A stretch of DNA of 39,220 nucleotides from an uncultured Clostridia bacterium. GTDB lineage: Bacteria > Bacillota > Clostridia > TANB77 > CAG-508. Shown piece after piece: positions 33,230 through 39,220 of the stretch (position 1 is the stretch's first letter; the number at the start of each line of letters is the position of its first letter). A model generated the notes under the pieces. That model had not been told where the DNA came from and did no database searches. It saw only the letters and a list, made by a program, of their open reading frames with translations. Where the stretch lies: contig CALXHG010000005.1 of NCBI GenBank assembly GCA_944388045.1, positions 69,590-108,809 of the forward strand, given 5' to 3'. The position numbers and the translations under genes were made by a program.

Positions 33230-33928
33230 ATGGAGAACGCAACTAAAGCCTTAGAATTAGCATTTGGAGTACTAATATTTGTTGTTGCATTATCTATTAG
33301 TATATCCACTTTTTCTAATGCTTCATTAGCAATAGATAATATTATTTCATATAAAGATAAAACACAAAATTATGTTTATGTTACACAATCAAATGGAAAT
33401 GGTGTTGATGAACATAATAATAGAATTGTTGGTATTGAATCAATTATTCCAACTTTATATAAAGCTTATAAAGAAAATTATAAAGTTATATTTTTAGATC
33501 AAAATGATAATCCAATAACTTTATATTATAAAACAAGAAATAGTAGTAAAGAAACAGAAATTGTTGATGGAGAAAGTGTTACAGTTTTACCTAGAGAAAA
33601 AGATGAATATGGAGAAGAAATTGAAATAAATTTTGTAGACTTAGAAGAAGAAGTTTTAGGTAATGTAGAAGATGCAACACAACATTTAGATTTTATATTA
33701 TATGGAAAGAGATATCAACAAGATGATAAAAAATATTATACAAAATACAAAAGACAAATTTATCATGAAGATGGATTATATGAATATTTGCTTGATAAAC
33801 AATTTATAGAAATTTTAGGAGAATATTATCAAGAAGATGCAGAAGCAGGAGAAGAAATTCCTGAAACACAAGTTGCACAAATAAACAAAACTAAAAAAAG
33901 AATAATTACCTATAAATTATATCAATAA
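33230..33928 (+). CDS. MENATKAL family putative pilin 5
   Basis: A 232-residue paralogue with the head MENATKALELAFGVLIFVVA. An extra Glu is present at position 9, inside what is a purely hydrophobic stretch in the others. The ectodomain retains IVGIESIIPTLYKAYKENYK (helix after the Gly block). It adds a long acidic part that includes YYKTRNSSKETEIVDGE and VEDATQHLDFILYGKRYQ, and ends TKKRIITYKLY. GGGGGG-rich AAGAGGGGGG at about 33214 is a very strong ribosome binding site. It closes the MENATKAL series, 23 bases after member 4. Confidence 0.62.
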   Translation: MENATKALELAFGVLIFVVALSISISTFSNASLAIDNIISYKDKTQNYVYVTQSNGNGVDEHNNRIVGIESIIPTLYKAYKENYKVIFLDQNDNPITLYYKTRNSSKETEIVDGESVTVLPREKDEYGEEIEINFVDLEEEVLGNVEDATQHLDFILYGKRYQQDDKKYYTKYKRQIYHEDGLYEYLLDKQFIEILGEYYQEDAEAGEEIPETQVAQINKTKKRIITYKLYQ

Positions 33929-33940
33929 AATTAGGCTGTA

Positions 33941-33990
33941 GGTTGGAAAAACATATTTTTTTGTTGCGACAAAATTAAATTTTTCCAACC
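33941..33990 (+). terminator. Nested stem-loop between pilin 5 and the TadE-like gene
   Basis: GGTTGGAAAAA (33941-33951) and TTTTTCCAACC (33980-33990) pair perfectly over 11 bp. Inside, TTTTGT (33959-33964) and ACAAAA (33969-33974) form a second 6-bp stem around a TGCG tetraloop. It lies 12 bases after the pilin 5 stop. It may terminate part of the transcripts, stabilise the pilin mRNA or be a regulatory RNA element. Confidence 0.6.
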
Positions 33991-34024
33991 AATTTTGAGT
34001 ATTTAGAAAGGAAGGAAGTAAACT

Positions 34025-34561
34025 ATGGAAGATACACCAATTTCAATTATTGGAATATTTGTTGCTGTAGTATTAATGTTTTTAGTTCCATTTGTTTTAT
34101 TAGCAGATAGAAATGATGATATTTCTCAATTAGTAGCACAAACTGCAACAGCCTCTTTTGTTGATGAAATTTTAAAAAATGGAGTTATTACAGCAGATAA
34201 TTATCAAAGATATATTAATGAATTAAACAGTACAGGAAATACATATGAAATTGATATGGAAGTTAAAATATTAGATAAAAATGCTTCACAAAGATATACT
34301 GAAGATAGTCAAGACATTGGACAAAATGAGTATTATTCTATATATACAAGCCAAATTGAGGATAAACTTTCAAATATAGAAGGTGGAGCAAATAAAATTG
34401 CTCTAAAAGAAGGAGATATAGTTTTTGTAACAGCAAAAAATAGTAGTAAAACATTATCTCAATCTATAAAAAATATTTATTATAAAATAAAAGGAGAAGA
34501 TTTACATATTATAGTTGCTACTGGTTCTGGAACGATTGTAGTAAATGGAGCTACTTCATAA
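34025..34561 (+). CDS. TadE-like single-pass exported protein
   Basis: A 178-residue protein with one N-terminal transmembrane helix (residues 6-28, ISIIGIFVAVVLMFLVPFV) and an extracellular domain. FVDEILKNGVITADNYQRYI, then NSTGNTYEIDMEVKILD, is a pattern found in TadE/TadF-type or Tad-associated proteins of Gram-positive bacteria (a G-x-I-T-x-x-x-Y then TGN-x-Y). The middle, SQDIGQNEYYSIYTSQIED, is polar. The C-terminal domain (DIVFVTAKNSSKTLSQSIKNI) may be a small beta fold. It lacks the MENATKAL head. GAAAGGAAGG before the ATG and its place after the pilins suggest a minor subunit. Confidence 0.6.
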   Translation: MEDTPISIIGIFVAVVLMFLVPFVLLADRNDDISQLVAQTATASFVDEILKNGVITADNYQRYINELNSTGNTYEIDMEVKILDKNASQRYTEDSQDIGQNEYYSIYTSQIEDKLSNIEGGANKIALKEGDIVFVTAKNSSKTLSQSIKNIYYKIKGEDLHIIVATGSGTIVVNGATS

Positions 34562-34608
34562 AGTAATATATATGTAAATTTACAAGATGTAGAAAGGTTG
34601 CTATTTTA

Positions 34609-36414
34609 ATGAGTATTATATATATATTTTCATTGATTATATTAGTGGTTTCTTATTTATTAGTATATAAAAGAGAAGAAAAACAAAATTTAGTCTTTAG
34701 CATAATTATTAGTGGTATTTTATTAATTGGGTATAATATTGTTATATGTACATTTATGTATTTTTTATATATAAAATCAACATTATTAAACTTGTCAATT
34801 TGTAATATAATTATATCTATTATACCAATTATTTTTATAATTAAAACCAAAAAAATACAAAAATATCATGTAGATATAATTGATTTACATGCAATTATAA
34901 TTTTAGTAGTTTTAACAATTACAATTGTAATATGTAATTATGGAATTCCTATAAAAATAAAACATGGAATTACAGATGCAACAACACATTATTTTGCTGC
35001 AGATGATTTTTATAGATATTCTACTTTGCTTCCAAGAGAAAATTCAGATGTTATTAATTGGATAGGTATAACTAATTTAATGACAGGAGCATATATTAAT
35101 ACAGGAATATTTTTAAAATTATTTGATGGAATAATTAGTGAAACATATTTTTGCCAATTATATTTTTTATTTGATATATTAATATGGATTTTATCTAGTT
35201 TGTTAATGTATACTTTATTAGCAATGAACAATAAAAAAACAAAACATAAAATTTTGGCAATTGTATTTACATTATTTTATATATTTGCATATCAATTAAA
35301 CAGTTTATTTGCGGGTTTTTCTTATTTAGGAGTTGGACTAGATATAATTATAGGAATTTTAATTATAATGAAATCTAATATTCCTAAATTATATAAAAGA
35401 ATAGGATTATTTATACTTAATTTTGGAATAATGTTTTCATATTATTATTTTGCACCAGTAATATTTTTAGCTATATTGTGGCAATTAATAAAAGATAATA
35501 AAGAAAAAGGTAAAAAACTAATTAATTTAGAAATTTTAACTGATGTATTAGTTACATTATTTATTCCAGGATTAATTGGAGTTATATATTTTGTAGCATT
35601 GCCATTAATAAACTCATCTACTGGTTTAATAAACTATATAAGTGCTATAGGAACAGAAGGATTTATATATGAAAATTTAATTTCTAATATAATAATATAT
35701 TTATTATTAGCAGAAATATATTTAATATATAGTTTTATAAAGAAAAAGAATGAATTTAACAGCAAATTTTTATTTTTAAATACAATATTTGTTTTGTTAA
35801 TTTTTGCAGGATTAAAATTTAAAATTGTATCAGAATATTATTTTTATAAATTATATTATATGTTTTTTATAGTTTTAGTTACTAGTAGTTTTGAAAGTAT
35901 AAAAATAATAACACAAAAAAATAAAAAAATAGAAATTTTTTCATATATTTTAATTGGAATTTATGCAATTGGAATTTTTGTTGCTATTGTTTTTAGAAAA
36001 GATATAGGAATATATGATATTTATAAAAATAATGGAGAAGAAATTAATAAAAATTATGAATTAGTGTCTAATGACGAACTTGAAATATTAGATTATTATA
36101 ATCAAAATATAAATAATCCACAAGAAACTGAAGCTAGCACATATTTTTGTTTATCTCTAGGTTTAAATGGCAGAAGTAGATGGATGTATGGTATTTTAAA
36201 AAATGCAAATAATTTTACAGATACATCTGTTGGAGATATGACTGTAAGTTTGGATGAATTTATGGAAGAAAACAAAGAATATATGGTTGTTTTTAAAACA
36301 GATTATGGTGGAGATTTTAACCAAATATGGGGAGAAATAGAAAAATATAATTTAAAAATTGTTATTCAAAATGATTCTGGAATGATTTTACAAAAGCAGA
36401 ATTTGGCTGAATAA
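34609..36414 (+). CDS. Large polytopic membrane protein, possible GT-C-type glycosyltransferase
   Basis: A 601-residue protein with about 12 hydrophobic helices in the first 450 residues and a soluble C-terminal domain of about 130 residues. The loop ITDATTHYFAADDFYRYS after the first helices has an Asp-rich, His-containing character like the catalytic first loop of GT-C lipid-linked sugar transferases. The C-terminal domain is polar and contains TYFCLSLGLNGRSRWMYGIL. Family membership is not certain, and the region does not resemble any standard Tad component. It is 47 bases behind the TadE-like gene with AGAAAGG before the ATG. An appendage-glycosylation role is a guess from the position. 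Confidence 0.6.
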   Translation: MSIIYIFSLIILVVSYLLVYKREEKQNLVFSIIISGILLIGYNIVICTFMYFLYIKSTLLNLSICNIIISIIPIIFIIKTKKIQKYHVDIIDLHAIIILVVLTITIVICNYGIPIKIKHGITDATTHYFAADDFYRYSTLLPRENSDVINWIGITNLMTGAYINTGIFLKLFDGIISETYFCQLYFLFDILIWILSSLLMYTLLAMNNKKTKHKILAIVFTLFYIFAYQLNSLFAGFSYLGVGLDIIIGILIIMKSNIPKLYKRIGLFILNFGIMFSYYYFAPVIFLAILWQLIKDNKEKGKKLINLEILTDVLVTLFIPGLIGVIYFVALPLINSSTGLINYISAIGTEGFIYENLISNIIIYLLLAEIYLIYSFIKKKNEFNSKFLFLNTIFVLLIFAGLKFKIVSEYYFYKLYYMFFIVLVTSSFESIKIITQKNKKIEIFSYILIGIYAIGIFVAIVFRKDIGIYDIYKNNGEEINKNYELVSNDELEILDYYNQNINNPQETEASTYFCLSLGLNGRSRWMYGILKNANNFTDTSVGDMTVSLDEFMEENKEYMVVFKTDYGGDFNQIWGEIEKYNLKIVIQNDSGMILQKQNLAE

Positions 36415-36504
36415 AAAAATATATAGTACAAATAATAAAACAAGAAATATGAACAAATATGAAAAATCTTTGATTTTTGCAAAAAAATTAATCCTTAAGA
36501 ACAA

Positions 36505-36538
36505 ATGTAGTTTTTAAATAATAGGATAATAACTACAT
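36505..36538. repeat. 8-bp inverted repeat upstream of spoIVB
   Basis: ATGTAGTT (36505-36512) and AACTACAT (36531-36538) pair perfectly across 18 bases, ending 17 bases before the spoIVB start. It might be an operator or hairpin; no clear SigG promoter was found in the 141-base gap. Confidence 0.35.
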
Positions 36539-36555
36539 ATGACTTATAGGAAGAA

Positions 36556-37776
36556 ATGGATGCTAATATGAAGTACTTAAAAAAATTTGTTTTATTATTT
36601 GTACTTTTTTTTATATATTCATATATTGTTTCAATTGATAATATTCCATTAAATATAAAAATATTTCAAGGAGAAAATATAGACATTCCAACTTTGTGGG
36701 GAATTAATATACAAAAAGAAAATAGTGAAACATTAGAAACATCTACTAATTTAAGTTCAAATATATTTAATAAAATTGGAACAGAAAAATTACAAGTAAA
36801 TTTATTTGATAAAATAAATTTAAAAACTATAAATGTAGAAGTTTTAGAACAAACTGAAGTAATACCATCAGGAGAAATTATAGGCATAAAATTATATACA
36901 AATGGAATTTTAGTTGTTGGAACAACATCAATTGAAGGAGCAGATGGAAAAATTTATAAACCATTTGAGAATTCTGATATACAAGAAGGAGATTCTATTA
37001 TAGAAGTAAATGGAAATAAAATAAATAGTACTAAAGAATTAATATTTGAAGTAAATAAATCTGAAGGAAAAGAATTAGAGCTGAAATATTTACACAATAG
37101 TGAACAAAAAATTACAAAAATAATTCCTATTAAAACCAAAGATGGTAATTATAAATTAGGATTGTGGGTTAGAGATAGTGCAGCTGGTGTAGGGACAATG
37201 ACTTTTTATAATGAAGAAACAAATTCCTTTGTAGCTTTAGGACATGCAATTACAGATATTGATACAGGAGAAATTATTCAAACCTCTACAGGAGAAATAG
37301 ATAATGTAGAAATTTTGTCTGTAATAAAAGGCGAAAAAGATGAGCCTGGTAGAATAGAAGGCTCAATAAGAAATAATACAACAATAGGAAATATCTATAA
37401 TAATACTCCTTTTGGAATATATGGAATTATAAAAAATAAAAATAATTTAAACTTAAATTATAACAGAAAAATGAAAGTTGCTTCAAGAGGTGAAATAGAA
37501 ATAGGAAAAGCAACTTGTTTAAGTGGAATAGATGGGAAGGTAAAAGAATATGAATTAGAAATTGAAAAAATATATTTAAATAATAATTATGATAATAAAA
37601 GTATGGTAATAAAAATAACAGATACAAATTTAATAAATAAAACGGGTGGAATAATTCAAGGAATGAGTGGCTCTCCAATTATTCAGAATGGAAAGTTTAT
37701 TGGAGCTATAACCCATGTACTTGTAAATAATCCTCAGGTAGGATATGCAGTATTTGCAGACCAAATGATGAATTAG
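36556..37776 (+). CDS. spoIVB: SpoIVB serine peptidase (family S55)
   Basis: A 406-residue membrane-anchored peptidase. An N-terminal helix (residues 10-26) anchors it, and a PDZ domain (about 110-190, with VGTTSIEGADGKIYKPFENS and IQEGDSIIEVNG) follows. The S55 domain has LGHAITDIDTG with His230. KITDTNLINKTGGIIQGMSGSPI supplies Asp356 and Ser371, the same 15-residue Asp-Ser spacing as the triad of Bacillus subtilis SpoIVB. Known: made in the forespore under SigG, it triggers SigK activation during sporulation. The usual neighbour spo0A is not present here. Start choice is open: ATG 36556 is very close to AGGAAG, and ATG 36568 is the alternative. Confidence 0.93.
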   Translation: MDANMKYLKKFVLLFVLFFIYSYIVSIDNIPLNIKIFQGENIDIPTLWGINIQKENSETLETSTNLSSNIFNKIGTEKLQVNLFDKINLKTINVEVLEQTEVIPSGEIIGIKLYTNGILVVGTTSIEGADGKIYKPFENSDIQEGDSIIEVNGNKINSTKELIFEVNKSEGKELELKYLHNSEQKITKIIPIKTKDGNYKLGLWVRDSAAGVGTMTFYNEETNSFVALGHAITDIDTGEIIQTSTGEIDNVEILSVIKGEKDEPGRIEGSIRNNTTIGNIYNNTPFGIYGIIKNKNNLNLNYNRKMKVASRGEIEIGKATCLSGIDGKVKEYELEIEKIYLNNNYDNKSMVIKITDTNLINKTGGIIQGMSGSPIIQNGKFIGAITHVLVNNPQVGYAVFADQMMN

Positions 37777-37785
37777 AAGATTATG

Positions 37786-37983
37786 TTGTTGGGGTCGGTC
37801 CCTTTTGCTGTTGGGGTCGGTCCTTTTTGTTGTTGGGGTCGGTCCCTTTTGCTATTGGGGTCGGTCCCTTTTGTTGTTGGGGTCGGTCCCTTTTGTTGTT
37901 GGGGTCGGTCCTTTTTGTTGTTGGGGTCGGTCCCTTTTGCTATTGGGGTCGGTCCCTTTTGCTATTGGGGTCGGTCCCTTTTG
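37786..37983. repeat. Nine tandem copies of a 22-bp GC-rich repeat
   Basis: Nine consecutive 22-base units with a constant core GGGGTCGGTCCCTTTTG. They differ only at the first bases (TTGTT, CTGTT, CTATT) and by CCC or CCT before the T-run in units 2 and 6. The array begins 10 bases after the spoIVB stop and is far richer in G and C than the surrounding DNA. Each unit has GGG and CCC separated by a few bases and followed by TTTT, so it could act as repeated weak terminators. The copy number is likely to vary between strains. Confidence 0.95.
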
Positions 37984-38041
37984 TTCTAGTGATGATTCTC
38001 TTATTTGAATAGAATTTATAATAATTTAAAGTTCTTTTTTC

Positions 38042-38070
38042 TTGACATAAAACAGTTTTTGTAATAAAAT
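38042..38070 (+). promoter_or_regulatory. SigA-type promoter of trpS
   Basis: A perfect TTGACA (38042-38047), a 17-base spacer and TAAAAT (38065-38070). It lies 27 bases before the trpS start, with AAAGGA (38088-38093) between. The leader is only about 20 bases, so there is no room for a T-box riboswitch. Confidence 0.88.
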
Positions 38071-38097
38071 AATATGGTAAAAGTTAGAAAGGATTGA

Positions 38098-39117
38098 TTG
38101 AAAAAAATGGAAAAGAAAAGAATTGTAACAGGTGATAGACCTACAGGAAAATTACATATAGGCCACTATTTTGGTTCATTAAAAAATAGAGTAAAATTAC
38201 AAGAAGATGATAAATATGAACAATATATTTTAATTGCAGATGTTCAAGCATTAACAGACAATTTCAATAATCCAGAAAAAGTAAGAAAAAATGTAAGAGA
38301 ACTAGTTTTAGACTATTTATCAGTTGGAATAAATCCAGAAAAAACAACAATTTATATACAATCACTAATTCCAGAAACAGCAGAACTAACAGTATTTTAT
38401 TCAAATCTTGTTACAATTGCAAGACTAGAAAGAAATCCAACAGTTAAAACAGAAATTGCTCAAAAAAGGGACTTATTTGGAGAAAGTGTTACATATGGAT
38501 TTTTAGGATATCCTGTAAGCCAAGCAGCAGATATTACAGCAATGGATGGAACGATTGTACCTGTTGGTGAAGATCAATTACCTTTAATAGAACAATGTAG
38601 AGAAATTGTAAGAAAATTTAACAGTATTTATGGGGACGTTTTAAAAGAACCTGAAGCAGTTTTATCTGATGCAAGAAGAATAAAAGGTTTAGATGGAAAT
38701 GAAAAAATGGGAAAATCTCTTGGAAATGCTATTTACTTATCAGATTCTGTAGAAGAAGTTAACAAAAAAGTTATGTCAGCAGTTACAGACCCAGGAAGAA
38801 TTAGAAAAGATGATAAAGGAAATCCAGATATCTGTATGGTTTCATATTATCACAATTTATTTAGTAAAGATGAATATAAAAATATATGTGAAGAATGTAG
38901 AAATGGTCAAAGAGGATGTGTAGCATGTAAAAAGCAACTGGCACAAAATATAAATAAAACATTAGAACCATTTAGAGAAAAAAGAAAATATTATGAACAA
39001 CATCCAGAAATAATTGATGAAATTTTAATAAAAGGAACAGAAAAAGCTAGAATTACAGCAAAAGAAACAATGAAAAAAGTAAAAAAAGCAATGAAATTAG
39101 ATTATTTTGAAAAATAA
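38098..39117 (+). CDS. trpS: Tryptophanyl-tRNA synthetase
   Basis: A 339-residue class I synthetase that charges tRNA-Trp with tryptophan. RIVTGDRPTGKLHIGHYFGS (about 8-27) contains the HIGH motif, LIADVQALTDN near 46 is the tryptophan-side element, GFLGYPVSQAADI near 140 the conserved Rossmann element, and NEKMGKSLGNAI near 200 the KMSKS loop (KMGKS). Length is standard for bacteria. The C-terminal region has four cysteines (CEECRNGQRGCVACKKQ), which might bind zinc. TTG 38098 is chosen because AAAGGA ends 4 bases upstream; ATG 38107 is the alternative. The gene stands alone with its own promoter. Confidence 0.97.
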   Translation: MKKMEKKRIVTGDRPTGKLHIGHYFGSLKNRVKLQEDDKYEQYILIADVQALTDNFNNPEKVRKNVRELVLDYLSVGINPEKTTIYIQSLIPETAELTVFYSNLVTIARLERNPTVKTEIAQKRDLFGESVTYGFLGYPVSQAADITAMDGTIVPVGEDQLPLIEQCREIVRKFNSIYGDVLKEPEAVLSDARRIKGLDGNEKMGKSLGNAIYLSDSVEEVNKKVMSAVTDPGRIRKDDKGNPDICMVSYYHNLFSKDEYKNICEECRNGQRGCVACKKQLAQNINKTLEPFREKRKYYEQHPEIIDEILIKGTEKARITAKETMKKVKKAMKLDYFEK

Positions 39118-39220
39118 TGGTTATAATTCAGTAAAAATTTGGTTATATTAATAATTGCATAAATTTTTCGACTCAATACGGAAATATAAGAATTTCTAAA
39201 ATAATTTTATGGCACCCTTT

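Larger units (their letters stand above)
37777..38097. other. 321-base gap carrying the tandem array and the trpS promoter
   Basis: It holds the nine-copy 22-bp array (37786-37983), then about 58 AT-rich bases, then the trpS promoter (38042-38070). Reading frames that cross the array encode repetitive Gly/Leu/Ser/Phe peptides in three overlapping frames, the mark of a tandem repeat; they are not genes. Confidence 0.85.

Noticed and set aside
37786..37983. A CRISPR array.
   Set aside because: The 22-base units are directly adjacent, with no unique spacers and no cas genes.
37783..38012. Three overlapping frames encoding Gly/Leu/Ser/Phe-rich peptides.
   Set aside because: They are different frames of the same 22-bp tandem repeat. 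A 22-base unit shifts frame every copy, and no ribosome binding site precedes any start.
38042..38097. A T-box riboswitch ahead of trpS.
   Set aside because: The promoter lies only 27 bases before the start, leaving no room for the leader, specifier loop and terminator of a T-box.
39118..39220. A possible Spo0A-box-like sequence (TTTTTCGACTC) after trpS.
   Set aside because: On the minus strand it reads GAGTCGAAAA, missing the T of TGTCGAA, and no gene start is near enough to interpret it.

Overview
The window is AT-rich DNA from a Gram-positive, endospore-forming bacterium of the Bacillota, most likely an uncultured or little-studied member of the Clostridia. The evidence is a small acid-soluble spore protein (minus strand, 22536-22736), a SpoIVB-type serine peptidase (36556-37776), a class D sortase with two sorting-signal substrates, a LytR-CpsA-Psr ligase, a CpsB/C/D phosphoregulatory trio, strong AGGAGG-like ribosome binding sites and near-total use of AGA for arginine. 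I recognise no rRNA, tRNA, insertion sequence or CRISPR array. Almost every gene is on the plus strand.

Region 1 (1-7438) begins inside a secreted dockerin-bearing protein. It is followed by a tightly spaced polysaccharide module: family 2 glycosyltransferase, pyruvyltransferase-type protein, a QueC-like PP-loop protein, a Wzx-type flippase and a CapA-type metallophosphatase. Region 2 (7439-9784) is a surface-anchoring unit: a cohesin-like protein with an IPKTG anchor, a small LAYTG-anchored protein and the class D sortase. Region 3 (9863-13087) holds an unknown membrane protein and the CpsC/CpsD/CpsB regulators.

Region 4 (13088-22412) is a second polysaccharide module. It has two family 2 glycosyltransferases, a DUF4422-polymerase fusion that is frameshifted, another pyruvyltransferase-type protein, a second flippase, UDP-galactopyranose mutase and the LCP ligase, and it ends in strong hairpins. 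DUF4422 next to UDP-galactopyranose mutase suggests a galactofuranose-containing polymer attached to the wall by the LCP protein. Region 5 (22413-24005) holds the convergent spore-protein gene and a HAD phosphatase.

Region 6 (24139-36414) is the most unusual part. It is a Tad/type IV-pilus-like export locus made of a CpaB-like SAF protein, two CpaE-like proteins lacking a normal P-loop, a TadA/CpaF ATPase, a double-length TadB+TadC-like protein, and five small exported proteins, four of which start with the near-identical MENATKAL. A TadE-like protein and a large polytopic membrane protein follow. No prepilin peptidase, secretin or canonical Flp prepilin with a Gly|xxxxGlu cleavage site is visible. 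Region 7 (36415-39220) carries SpoIVB, a GC-rich array of nine 22-bp tandem repeats and trpS with a textbook promoter.

Seven promoters with 17-bp spacing can be read directly; three of them use TTGCAT as the -35 element. Diverged copies of the 22-bp repeat also form the terminator after the LCP gene, so the repeat is a dispersed family.
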